A DNA stretch of 19,607 nucleotides from Clostridia bacterium (GTDB lineage: Bacteria; Bacillota; Clostridia; Oscillospirales; Acutalibacteraceae), in assembly GCA_900768075.1 (NCBI GenBank), contig CAAGBN010000055.1, forward strand, positions 1-19,607. The letters run 5' to 3'. The notes under the pieces were generated by a model. It did no database searches. It was not told where the DNA came from and saw nothing but the letters and a program-made list of their open reading frames with translations. Position numbers and translations under genes: made by a program. Shown here piece by piece: positions 1-7,903 of this stretch (position 1 is its first letter; each line of letters begins with the position of its first letter).

Positions 1-19
1 ACGTGTGCTCTTCCGATCT
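1..19 (+). other. Illumina adapter remnant (not genomic)
   Basis: These bases are identical to the 3' end of the standard TruSeq read-2 adapter (ends in GCTCTTCCGATCT). An untrimmed read at a contig end explains it. Genomic sequence starts at about position 20. Confidence 0.93.
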
Positions 20-106
20 ATGATACCGCTTGTAATATGGCTGGTTTTATCGGGAAAAAGAAAGAGCAAAATCACCGCAGAAGAAAAAGAAACAGTGGGC
101 TGTTGA
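20..106 (+). CDS. 3' end of a truncated gene, possible membrane protein tail
   Basis: One frame is open from the adapter junction to TGA at 104-106. It reads as a short hydrophobic stretch (residues PLVIWLVL), then a basic turn (KRKSK) and a charged tail, as at the cytoplasmic end of a membrane protein. The 5' part is missing because the contig starts here. The ATG at position 20 need not be the start. No family can be assigned from 28 residues. A longer open frame from 22 runs into the riboswitch and is not credible. Confidence 0.4.
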   Translation: MIPLVIWLVLSGKRKSKITAEEKETVGC

Positions 107-131
107 CAAAATTATCCTGTTGTGATAATAT
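103..131 (+). promoter_or_regulatory. Sigma-A promoter for the riboswitch and ATPase gene
   Basis: TTGACA at 103-108, a 17-base spacer, then TAATAT at 126-131. A TG at 121-122 ahead of GATAAT gives an alternative extended -10. The -35 overlaps the stop codon of the upstream fragment. Transcription would start near 138, just before the riboswitch. Confidence 0.75.
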
Positions 132-149
132 AGTCCTTGTAGTGAGAAA

Positions 150-243
150 GTCCTTTTTAAAAAGGGGAGTAGCTCTAAGCTGTAAATCAACATCCGCCTA
201 ACGGCTGGTTTACAGACCTATTTCAGGTAGCAAGACCTTTAAC
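150..243 (+). ncRNA. yybP-ykoY: yybP-ykoY (Mn2+) riboswitch aptamer
   Basis: The two conserved marks of this class are present: GGGGAGTAGC at 164-173 and GCAAGACCTTTAAC ending at 243. Between them are a helix pairing 180-189 with 206-215 (one wobble), an inner GCC/GGC hairpin at 196-205, and a hairpin pairing 216-219 with 225-228. AAAGG at 161-165 can pair with CCTTT at 236-240 to close the element. In this class the docked loops bind Mn2+. The closing strand CCTTT is also the 5' arm of the following terminator, so ligand binding should block termination and turn the downstream gene on. The family call is from recognition of the motif; exact borders are approximate. Confidence 0.88.
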
Positions 244-274
244 GGAACCGAAATGTTCTGTTAAAGGTTTTTTT
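235..274 (+). terminator. Riboswitch expression-platform terminator
   Basis: A 14-bp stem (235-248 with 255-268, one G-U pair) with loop CGAAAT is followed by seven T. It lies 86 bases before the ATPase start and shares its 5' arm with the riboswitch closing helix, as expected for a switch that prevents termination when Mn2+ is bound. Confidence 0.9.
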
Positions 275-359
275 GTTAGACCCTGCCGTAAAAGGAAATA
301 TTCTCTTTAAAATGTCAATAATATTAAATCAAAAAGATTTAAAAGAAAGGAAACTATGT

Positions 360-3056
360 ATGAAACATTATCTCCACACAGCAGATGAGGTTTTTGCCGA
401 GGTTCAGTCTACTGAGGCAGGTCTTACCACAGCCGAAGCACAGGCAAGACTTGAAAAGAACGGCAAGAACAAGCTTGCAGAAGCCAAGAAAAAATCTGTC
501 TTATCCCGTTTTGCAGACCAGCTCAAGGATCCTATGATTATCATTCTTATTATTGCTGCAGCTATTTCAGCAGTAACAGAATATATTGAGGCTTCTGCAG
601 CAGGTCACAGCTTCTTCCCCACAGACACAATTATTATTCTTGCAGTTGTTATTATCAATGCCGTTCTCGGTGTTATGCAGGAAAGCAAGGCTGAAAAAGC
701 AGTTGAAGCACTTCAGAAGATGTCAGCTGCAACAACAAAGACTCTTCGTGACGGTCAGATTGTAACAGTCAAGAGTGAAGACCTTGTAGTAGGTGACGTT
801 ATTATTCTTGATGCAGGTGACGCAATTCCTGCTGACTGCCGTATCTTCGAATGTGCAAGCATGAAGATTGAAGAGGCTGCCCTTACAGGTGAGTCTGTTC
901 CCGTAACAAAGCTTGTCAATGCCCTTATGGGTAAGGACGAAAAAGAGGTTGCTCTCGGTGACCGTAAGAATATGGCATATATGGGCTCAACTCTCGTTTA
1001 CGGTCGAGGTAAGGCTGTTGTTGTTGCAACAGGTATGGATACCGAAATGGGTAAGATTGCAAATGCTATCTCTCTTGCACAGGAAAGCAAGACTCCTCTT
1101 GAAATCAAGCTTGAACAGCTTTCAAAGGTACTTACCAAGCTTGTGCTTGCAGTTTGTGTTGTTATCTTCGGCTACAATATCGCTATGCACTTCATCGGTG
1201 GCGGTGAGGGTCAGTTCTACGAGGTAGCTCTCGACTCATTTATCACTGCTATAGCTCTTGCAGTTGCTGCTATCCCTGAGGGTCTTGTAGCAGTTATGAC
1301 CATCGTTCTTTCAATAGGCGTTACAAATATGTCAAAGAAGAACGCTATTATCCGTAAGATGAATGCCGTTGAAACTCTCGGCTGTACACAGATAATCTGT
1401 TCAGACAAGACAGGTACACTCACACAGAATGTGATGACTGTTGTTGATCACTATGCTCCTGATGAAAAGCACCTTGCAACAGCTATGGCTCTTTGCACAA
1501 ATGCTGATGTTTCAGAGGACGGCAAGGGTACAGGTGAGCCCGATGAGGTTGCACTTATCAACTATGCAAAGACTCTTTCACTTCCCAAGGCAGAGCTTAC
1601 AGCAAAATACCCCAGAATCGGTGAAGTTCCCTTCGATTCAGGCAGAAAGATGATGTCAACCGTTCACGAAAACGGTGGAGCATTTGTACAGTTCACAAAA
1701 GGTGCACCTGATGAAATCCTTAAGAAGTGTACACACATCGATATAAACGGTGAAGTTTTGGAAATGAATGACGAGCACCGTGAAGAGATTGCTGCTGAAA
1801 ACACAAGAATGGGTAATAAGGCTCTTCGTGTATTTGCAGTTGCCTATAAAAAGTATACCTCAGCTCCCACGGTCTTCGATTCAGAATCACTTGAACATGA
1901 TATGACATTCATCGGTCTTACAGGTATGATTGACCCTGTACGTCCTGAGGTTAAGGATGCTATTATCGAATGCCGAAGTGCAGGTATCACACCTATTATG
2001 ATTACAGGTGACCACATCAATACAGCCAAGGCTATTGCAAAAGAGCTTGGTATTCTTAACGATGACAGCCAGGCTATGATGGGTGCAGACCTTGACAAGT
2101 ACTCAGACGAAGAATTTGAAAAGATAGTAGAAAATACATTTGTATATGCACGAGTTCAGCCCGAGCATAAGACAAGAATAGTAAATGCCTGGAAGAAAAA
2201 GGGCTATGTTACTGCTATGACAGGCGACGGTGTAAACGATGCTCCCTCAATCAAGAGTGCTGACATCGGTGTCGGTATGGGTATCACAGGTACTGACGTA
2301 ACAAAGAATGTTGCCGATATGGTGCTCACTGATGACAACTTTGCAACTATCGTTTCAGCAGTAGGCGAGGGCAGAAGAATTTACGATAACATCCGTAAGG
2401 CTATTCAGTTCCTTCTCGGCTCAAACCTTTCAGAGGTTGTATCAATCTTCTTTGCGACAATTATGGGCTTCACCATTCTCGAAGCTCCCCATCTTCTTTT
2501 CATCAACCTTGTAACAGACAGTATTCCTGCACTTGCTCTTGGCCTTGAAAGACCTGAGGCAGACATTATGAGAAGAAAGCCCAGAAGCAAGAATGACGGT
2601 GTATTTGCAGGTGGTCTCGGCTTTGACTGTGCATATCAGGGTATTCTTGTAAGTATCCTTACAGTTGTTGCTTTCTACATCGGCGAATATCTCGAGTGTC
2701 TCAAAACAGGTATGGCATTCTCATTTACAAACATTCACGACAGCACAGAGGGTATGACAATGGCATTCTTCACCATGGCTATGTGTGAAATTTTCCACTC
2801 CTTCAATATGCGTTCACAGAGAGCATCAGTTATCGGTATGGTATTCAAGGGCAGTCACAACATCGCACTTTACGGTGCTATGGTAGGCTCATTCCTTCTT
2901 ACAACAGCAGTTGTAGAGGTAGACTTCCTTTCAAACCTCTTCGGCTTTGCACATCTTGACCTTCAGTCATATCTGATTTCACTTGGTCTTGCATTCCTTG
3001 TAATTCCTGTGGTTGAAATTGTGAAGGCTATCCAGAGAGCAGTAGCGAAGAAATAA
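360..3056 (+). CDS. P2A-type cation-transporting ATPase, probably Mn2+ (or Ca2+) export
   Basis: An 898-residue P-type ATPase, full length for the SERCA/PacL-like P2A group, pumping divalent cations out of the cytoplasm with ATP. Visible motifs from the chosen start: TGES (about 176-179, actuator), PEGL in M4 (306-309), DKTGT with phosphorylated Asp349, KGAPD (nucleotide site), TGD (549-551), GDGVND (622-627) and NLVTDS in M6 (716-721). M4 Glu and M6 Asn/Asp match the P2A ion site. The ATG at 360 is preferred because AAAGAAAGG lies 9 bases upstream. The frame also opens at 273, but that would put a start inside the terminator T-run, and the extra 29 residues are unlike the family. The motifs alone suggest Ca2+; the Mn2+ riboswitch in the leader points to manganese, as for Lactococcus YoaB. 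Substrate is inference. Confidence 0.93.
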   Translation: MKHYLHTADEVFAEVQSTEAGLTTAEAQARLEKNGKNKLAEAKKKSVLSRFADQLKDPMIIILIIAAAISAVTEYIEASAAGHSFFPTDTIIILAVVIINAVLGVMQESKAEKAVEALQKMSAATTKTLRDGQIVTVKSEDLVVGDVIILDAGDAIPADCRIFECASMKIEEAALTGESVPVTKLVNALMGKDEKEVALGDRKNMAYMGSTLVYGRGKAVVVATGMDTEMGKIANAISLAQESKTPLEIKLEQLSKVLTKLVLAVCVVIFGYNIAMHFIGGGEGQFYEVALDSFITAIALAVAAIPEGLVAVMTIVLSIGVTNMSKKNAIIRKMNAVETLGCTQIICSDKTGTLTQNVMTVVDHYAPDEKHLATAMALCTNADVSEDGKGTGEPDEVALINYAKTLSLPKAELTAKYPRIGEVPFDSGRKMMSTVHENGGAFVQFTKGAPDEILKKCTHIDINGEVLEMNDEHREEIAAENTRMGNKALRVFAVAYKKYTSAPTVFDSESLEHDMTFIGLTGMIDPVRPEVKDAIIECRSAGITPIMITGDHINTAKAIAKELGILNDDSQAMMGADLDKYSDEEFEKIVENTFVYARVQPEHKTRIVNAWKKKGYVTAMTGDGVNDAPSIKSADIGVGMGITGTDVTKNVADMVLTDDNFATIVSAVGEGRRIYDNIRKAIQFLLGSNLSEVVSIFFATIMGFTILEAPHLLFINLVTDSIPALALGLERPEADIMRRKPRSKNDGVFAGGLGFDCAYQGILVSILTVVAFYIGEYLECLKTGMAFSFTNIHDSTEGMTMAFFTMAMCEIFHSFNMRSQRASVIGMVFKGSHNIALYGAMVGSFLLTTAVVEVDFLSNLFGFAHLDLQSYLISLGLAFLVIPVVEIVKAIQRAVAKK

Positions 3057-3060
3057 CAGC

Positions 3061-3118
3061 GCGTTTTGTGTTACTTTTGGGCGCTAGCAAAAGTAACGCC
3101 TCCGCGGCGAGCGGAACA
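3061..3118 (+). repeat. Dispersed hairpin repeat, copy A
   Basis: Starts GCGTTTTG, then an 11-bp hairpin (3068-3078 with 3089-3099, one G-U pair; arms contain TTACTTTT and AAAAGTAA), then a GC-rich tail with CGGCGAGCG. The same layout occurs at 16546-16595 and, inverted, at 19151-19206. It lies directly after the ATPase stop codon and may also slow transcription there. Confidence 0.7.
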
Positions 3119-3140
3119 AAAAACAAAGTTTAATATTATC

Positions 3141-3176
3141 GGGACGCGGGCAAGTAACCCGTGTCCCTTGGTTTTA
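3141..3176 (+). terminator. Possible terminator downstream of the ATPase gene
   Basis: GGGACGCGGG (3141-3150) pairs with CCCGTGTCCC (3158-3167) with one G-U pair and a 7-base loop, followed by TTGGTTTTAT. The T-tract is interrupted, so efficiency is uncertain. It is the best terminator candidate after the ATPase gene. Confidence 0.45.
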
Positions 3177-3186
3177 TCCCACCATT

Positions 3187-3340
3187 TATGAATGCAGAAT
3201 GCAAAATTGCGATAAAGAAAGGCGAATTGGGTTAATCCCTACCCGCCATTATAGTTTGAACTGTAGGGGCGGCCATTGGCTGTCCTTATAAGTCACAGCT
3301 GCAGAACAGGCTACCTATATGAATGCAGAATTGCGATAAA
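3187..3340 (+). repeat. Intergenic repeat cluster with flanking direct repeats
   Basis: A 14-base direct repeat, TATGAATGCAGAAT, occurs at 3187-3200 and 3318-3331, each followed by ATTGCGATAAA (3206-3216 and 3330-3340). Between them are GCGATAAAGAAAGGCGA (3209-3225) and CCTACCCGCCATT (3238-3250), both found again at 16617-16657. There is also a GC hairpin at 3267-3285 (GGGCGGCC with GGCTGTCC) following TGTAGG. No gene is visible between 3057 and 3457. Confidence 0.6.
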
Positions 3341-3399
3341 TTATGTATTTGCTAAAATCAACAAATGCTTACGGCCCTTAATAATTTATCATTCTTAAT

Positions 3400-3428
3400 T
3401 TGACTTTTAGTTATCAGCAGTGTATAAT
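3400..3428 (+). promoter_or_regulatory. Sigma-A promoter of the secreted hydrolase gene
   Basis: TTGACT at 3400-3405, exactly 17 bases, then TATAAT at 3423-3428. Transcription would start near 3435, leaving a leader of about 23 bases that contains the GGAGGA ribosome site at 3445-3450. Confidence 0.85.
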
Positions 3429-3457
3429 ATTAACATTAACAAACGGAGGATAACCTT

Positions 3458-5152
3458 ATGAAAAAAATTGTCTCAGTATTACTCACATTGCTTATGATTT
3501 TCAGCCTTTGCTCAGTGGGTGTTTCTGCTATAGGTGATATCGGCAATTCCAATGAATCTATAATAGTGCACTCATCCCGCAGTCAGATTCCCGTTGTCAG
3601 AATTTTAGGTGACGGTGAGCCTCTTTATGATGCAGATCAGAATAAGCTCATTCATATCAGATCTATGACTTTCGGTGGTTCATCAGACGACGATGAGGAT
3701 TCAGATGTTCTCAGTTCAGTAGCAAACATACTCTTGCCTTTCCTTATTGACGGTCTTCTTAATGATGAATGGGATGCTTATTATGAGAATCTTCAGAAAG
3801 AAGTTTCAGATCTTTTCGGCGATATAAGACTTGACGGAAACGGTGATCCCGTACCCGGCACAGGTATCTCTCAGGCTCGTAAAAATGAAATGGAAGCCGC
3901 ATTCAAGGTTGATCAGAAAGATAAAGAAAATGGCGGAAGAGGATATTATCAGATAAACGACTATCGCTTCTGGTACGACTGGAGACTTGACCCTGTTTAC
4001 ACAGCAGATTTACTTCATGCACATATTAAGAGAGTAAAAACAGTAACAGGCAGTGATAAGGTTTCTATTATGGCAAGCTGTCTCGGCACTATTGTTACTA
4101 CTGCGTATATCACAAAATATGGCACAGGAGATTTACACGGTGTCGGCTTCACAGGCAGTGTATCAGGCGGTGCAGAGGCTCTCAGCGAAGCAATCAGCGG
4201 CAAGTTTAATATCGATGGCTATGCAATCACAAGAACTCTTATCGACAGTGACTATATCGGTGAATTCAATGTGGATAAATTCATAACCTCATCAATTGAG
4301 CTTTTATCTGCAGCAGGAGTTCTTGATTATCTCGAAGAGGGCGTAAAGGAAACCCTTTATGCAAAGCTTGTTCAGGGTGTTACATCAGCTCTTGCACTTT
4401 CAACTCTCTTTACATATCCCACTTATTGGGCTGCAGTTTCAGAGGATGACTATGATGATGCAATGCTTTATGTATTCGGTCCTGAAGGCAGTGAAAAGAG
4501 ACAGACTTATGCAGGTCTCATAGCGAAAATTGAAAACTACAATAACACTGTACGTAAAAATTATAATGCGACTATAAAGAGCATTGGTGAAAACAAAGTA
4601 AGATTCGGTGCTGTTGCAAAGTATGGCTTCCAGATTCTTCCCATCTGCGAATCTTATGATATTCTTTCAGATCAGTTCGTTTCTGTAAATCACGCATCAT
4701 TCGGTGCAACAACCTCAACAATTTTTGATACCCTCAGCGACGATTATATCAATGAGCGTATTGAAAAAGGCTATGCTGATTATATTTCACCTGATAAGAA
4801 AATTGACGCTTCAACCTGTATTTATCCTGAAACAACCTGGTTTATGAAGAATGTAAGCCATTCAGAATACACTGCTTTTGAGCGTAAGCTTCTGTATGAT
4901 GTAATTACAGCTACCGGAGAAAAAGTGATTAAATGCGGAGATACAGTTGACGGCCTTACATATTCACGTTTCCTTGTTTATGACTATGATACAGATGTTA
5001 TGGCAACAATGACAGAAGAAAACTGTGACACAGAAAATTGGACTGCCGATGAAAAACTTGAAAAGCCTGAAGGTACATTTGCAAAGCTGTTTGTTTTCCT
5101 CAGAGCTCTTATAACCTGGTTTATGGATTTATTCACTTTTATTAAAAAGTAA
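3458..5152 (+). CDS. Secreted LCAT-like alpha/beta hydrolase with Cys at the nucleophile position
   Basis: A 564-residue protein with a clear Sec signal peptide (MKK, hydrophobic core to about residue 20, likely cleaved after VSA near 24). Residues about 160-240 look like an alpha/beta hydrolase of the lecithin:cholesterol acyltransferase type. YDWRLDP (173-179) matches the LCAT-family YDWR signature, followed by helix, strand KVSIM and elbow ASCLG (206-210). The usual GxSxG would put Ser at position 208, but Cys is there. His412 (VNHASFG) and Asp401 or Asp405 are possible triad partners; His468 is another candidate. An acidic patch lies at 76-82. The C-terminus (about 541-564) is hydrophobic and aromatic, ending in KK, suggesting membrane association. 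The start has GGAGGA 7 bases upstream. A lipase, acyltransferase or esterase role is inference; substrate unknown. Confidence 0.65.
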   Translation: MKKIVSVLLTLLMIFSLCSVGVSAIGDIGNSNESIIVHSSRSQIPVVRILGDGEPLYDADQNKLIHIRSMTFGGSSDDDEDSDVLSSVANILLPFLIDGLLNDEWDAYYENLQKEVSDLFGDIRLDGNGDPVPGTGISQARKNEMEAAFKVDQKDKENGGRGYYQINDYRFWYDWRLDPVYTADLLHAHIKRVKTVTGSDKVSIMASCLGTIVTTAYITKYGTGDLHGVGFTGSVSGGAEALSEAISGKFNIDGYAITRTLIDSDYIGEFNVDKFITSSIELLSAAGVLDYLEEGVKETLYAKLVQGVTSALALSTLFTYPTYWAAVSEDDYDDAMLYVFGPEGSEKRQTYAGLIAKIENYNNTVRKNYNATIKSIGENKVRFGAVAKYGFQILPICESYDILSDQFVSVNHASFGATTSTIFDTLSDDYINERIEKGYADYISPDKKIDASTCIYPETTWFMKNVSHSEYTAFERKLLYDVITATGEKVIKCGDTVDGLTYSRFLVYDYDTDVMATMTEENCDTENWTADEKLEKPEGTFAKLFVFLRALITWFMDLFTFIKK

Positions 5153-5218
5153 AAATCTGAGCATCAGCTCCATTGATACAGCGTTTTTTAAAAGCTAAAC
5201 AACTAAAAACTAACTAAT

Positions 5219-5261
5219 AAAAATCCACCGATATGCGTCAGCATTGTTGGTGGATTTTTTT
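5219..5261 (+). terminator. Intrinsic terminator after the secreted hydrolase
   Basis: AAAAATCCACC (5219-5229) pairs with GGTGGATTTTT (5249-5259), with an inner ATGC/GCAT stem in the loop, followed by a T-run to 5261. Confidence 0.9.
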
Positions 5262-5311
5262 AAGGCTACATTTGGACCGCAAAATACCATTATGTATTCA
5301 GAAGCTTGCTC

Positions 5312-5340
5312 TTTACAACCGATAGTAATTGTGCTACTAT
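5312..5340 (+). promoter_or_regulatory. Sigma-A promoter of the glycosidase-like gene
   Basis: TTTACA at 5312-5317, a 17-base spacer, TACTAT at 5335-5340. It is followed by AAGGTGA at 5358-5364, which sets the ATG at 5369. Confidence 0.75.
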
Positions 5341-5368
5341 AAATCCATCAACGAAATAAGGTGATATT

Positions 5369-7861
5369 ATGAAAGAAAACAAAATCCATGTGGCTTATGG
5401 CTTTCACGTCAACTGCTATCATTCCTACCGAGGTGATACCAACGATAATTTCGGCTTCGGTTCGGATATCAGAATTATCAACAAAATCCTTGATGTGATG
5501 ACCGACCTTAATAAAAAAGGCATACCTGTCAAGGGTACATGGGACAGTGAAAACTTCTTCTCCCTTGAGAAGATTCTGCCCGAGTATGCTCCCGAAATTA
5601 TCGGAAAGATGAAGGAGAGAGTGGAAAAGTACGGCGACGAAAATATCATTATGGGCTATAATAACGGCGCCCTTTCAGCTATGAGTGAGGACGAGTTTGA
5701 GGCAAGTATTGAAATGGCTGTTACCAACTCATCAGGTTCAGGTCTTGTTGATATCTTCGGTGAGTGCGAGAAAATCGTAAGACCTCAGGAGGTTATGTTC
5801 ACACCCTCACAGGTGAGCCTTTATAACAAGCTTGGTGTAAAAGCACTCTGCCTTTACTACAGCTGTGTACCCTTTGATGCTTTCCGTACTATCGTGCCCG
5901 AGCTTCCCGATGAGTACGCCTTCAATCCGCTGACCTATACATATAAGGGTGAGAGTATGACTATCATCCCCACCTACAGCAACTCCGATGTATGCGATGC
6001 AGGTACTCTTCGAGCCTGGGTCAAGGATTTAAGAAGACAGCAGGAAAGCGGAAAAATCAACAGAGACTTACTGCTGTTTATCAATATGGATGCCGATGCA
6101 ATTTTCTGGGAGACTATGGATTTAGGCCCTCTCACAGGTAAGCTTGCCAACACCGACGGTATCAAGGGTCTTGTTGAAGAAATTGCAGATTTGCCCTATG
6201 TGGTATTCGATACAGTAGGTGGTTATCTTAAAAATCACGAGGCTGTGGGTAAGGTTGAATTTACCCACGATACAGCCGACGGCAATTTTACAGGCTATGC
6301 ATCCTGGAGTGAAAAGCCCTTTAACCGAAAGATATGGACAAGCCTCGAAAGAGCAAGAGCTATGGCAAAGGTTACAGCAAAGTCCGATAAGGAGTCACCC
6401 TCATTCTTCGACAGAGTTATTCTTCTTTCAACAACTCATTTCGGTCTTGCGACACCTGTGCTTAATATCCAACGTGAAAAGACAGCTCTTTCTTTAGCTG
6501 AAAAGGTTATCGCAAAAGAAGTTTCAGCGTTGCCCAAGGGTGAGGACCTGACAATTTACAATACCAACGGTACTGATTTTCAATGTGTTCAGCTTGAGCT
6601 TAAGGAAAAAGTCGATGATGTTGCCTGTATAAATGTCAAGGGCAGAGGTCTTGCAGATTTCACTGCTGTGAGTATGAGCGACGACAATTCTGTTGTTTAC
6701 CTTATGATGAAATTTAAGTCTGTTATGAAAAAGTATAAGGTAAAGGTCGCCTTTGACGGCAAAAAGCAAGCTCCCGAATTTAAGAATATTCTCTCATCTG
6801 ATAAGCTCACAATGTTCTTCTCTTCAAAGGGCAAGCTTTCCTGGGTAGTATATGACGGCAAGAAAATCGGCAGTGATGAATTTTTACAAAGCTTCATTAC
6901 CTATGACGGCAGGAAGTATTCCTTCAGCAACGCTTCAGCCGAGGCTCTCTCTGTGGCAGGTACCGGTGAGGGTATCAGATTAAAGGGTGAAATTCATCTG
7001 CTCGGTGAAATTCAGGGCGGCAGCTTCATCTATGACTTCTTCACAGCTCTCGGCAGCGATGCGATATTTGTACGTACAACCGTAAACTATCCTTATACTC
7101 CCGAGCTTGTTTCAATCTCAACTGAAAACTCATCTCTCGGCAGATATACCGATATGAAATGGCAGGAGACAGCTCCTTTTCAGATTACACCTGACTTCAA
7201 GGGTGATATAAGTGTAATTAAGCGTAACTTTATGGATGATATTTCATCTTTCAGAACACAGTCCTTCCCCGAGTGTGACAGCAAAAATGAGTATGTTGCA
7301 TCCTTTAACCATCAGCTCACAGCAGGTATGGTTGGTCTTATGGACGAAAATTGCGGTATCATTATAGCCAATGCAAGACAGGTGCTTTGCTCAATGGCTC
7401 ACTGTCCTATGAGACTCGAAAAGGATAAAACCGTAAGAATGAATCCCTTCGGTACATACTACGGTAAACAGCGTCACCACCGAGGCAGAGCAAAGGATCA
7501 GATTCTTGATGCTTATACTCTCGTTGCTGCTCAGGGTAAGTCTATTGCTCCCTCTTACAACGGTACAAGCGAAACTGCAATTCTCGGTATCTACGGCTTC
7601 GGTGAAAATCTTGCCGAAGAAAAGCTCGGTGAAATCCGTGCCTTTGCAGACGGCTGTGTGGCTGTTGCCTCTGAGGATTCTGCCGTGAAGGTCTATGACA
7701 GAGATAATGTTAAATTCAGAGAGTACAAAAAAGACAACAAGAGTGAAAAAGACTTAAAGAATCCTGTTATGACAGGTCTTATGGGAAATCTCGGTGAGTA
7801 CATTTATAAAGGTGTCAGAGGTATCGGTCACATCCTGTGGACCCAGATAAAAACCAAATAA
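5369..7861 (+). CDS. GH57/GH38-like glycoside hydrolase-type protein
   Basis: An 830-residue cytoplasmic protein with no signal peptide or membrane helix. The first 290 residues read like a (beta/alpha)7 barrel of the GH57/GH38/polysaccharide-deacetylase superfamily. An N-terminal strand carries histidines (AYGFHVNCYH, His13 and His18), followed by a Gly-Asn-rich turn near 96-100. PSQVSLYNKLGVKAL (146-160) resembles the GH57 segment that follows the family's conserved strand. INMDADAIFW (238-247) has Asp241 or Asp243 as a possible catalytic acid. Next comes ASWSEKPFNRKIW (311-323), typical of the junction to the helical domain in alpha-mannosidase-like proteins. Residues 390-830 are beta-rich, as in the C-terminal sandwich of these enzymes. 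It is longer than many GH57 members and lacks a standard HxHxP or HxDxGW motif, so family, activity and substrate remain uncertain. It stands alone with its own promoter. Confidence 0.55.
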   Translation: MKENKIHVAYGFHVNCYHSYRGDTNDNFGFGSDIRIINKILDVMTDLNKKGIPVKGTWDSENFFSLEKILPEYAPEIIGKMKERVEKYGDENIIMGYNNGALSAMSEDEFEASIEMAVTNSSGSGLVDIFGECEKIVRPQEVMFTPSQVSLYNKLGVKALCLYYSCVPFDAFRTIVPELPDEYAFNPLTYTYKGESMTIIPTYSNSDVCDAGTLRAWVKDLRRQQESGKINRDLLLFINMDADAIFWETMDLGPLTGKLANTDGIKGLVEEIADLPYVVFDTVGGYLKNHEAVGKVEFTHDTADGNFTGYASWSEKPFNRKIWTSLERARAMAKVTAKSDKESPSFFDRVILLSTTHFGLATPVLNIQREKTALSLAEKVIAKEVSALPKGEDLTIYNTNGTDFQCVQLELKEKVDDVACINVKGRGLADFTAVSMSDDNSVVYLMMKFKSVMKKYKVKVAFDGKKQAPEFKNILSSDKLTMFFSSKGKLSWVVYDGKKIGSDEFLQSFITYDGRKYSFSNASAEALSVAGTGEGIRLKGEIHLLGEIQGGSFIYDFFTALGSDAIFVRTTVNYPYTPELVSISTENSSLGRYTDMKWQETAPFQITPDFKGDISVIKRNFMDDISSFRTQSFPECDSKNEYVASFNHQLTAGMVGLMDENCGIIIANARQVLCSMAHCPMRLEKDKTVRMNPFGTYYGKQRHHRGRAKDQILDAYTLVAAQGKSIAPSYNGTSETAILGIYGFGENLAEEKLGEIRAFADGCVAVASEDSAVKVYDRDNVKFREYKKDNKSEKDLKNPVMTGLMGNLGEYIYKGVRGIGHILWTQIKTK

Positions 7862-7898
7862 GACAAAAGGTGGGGATTATTCCTCACCTTTTGGTCTG
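7861..7898 (+). terminator. Hairpin after the glycosidase-like gene, possible terminator
   Basis: AAAAGGTGGGG (7865-7875) pairs with CCTCACCTTTT (7882-7892) with one G-U pair, and AGAC/GTCT can extend it past a bulge. No T-tract follows, so it is a strong hairpin but an atypical terminator. It begins at the last base of the stop codon. Confidence 0.45.
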
Positions 7899-7903
7899 GG
7901 GTA

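Noticed and set aside
22..201. Longer open frame from the contig start into the riboswitch
   Set aside because: It crosses the promoter and aptamer and is very Lys/Arg-rich; the frame ending at 106 is more plausible.
273..359. N-terminal extension of the ATPase reading frame from 273
   Set aside because: It would start inside the riboswitch terminator T-run and lacks a ribosome site; ATG at 360 has AAAGAAAGG and gives the normal family N-terminus.
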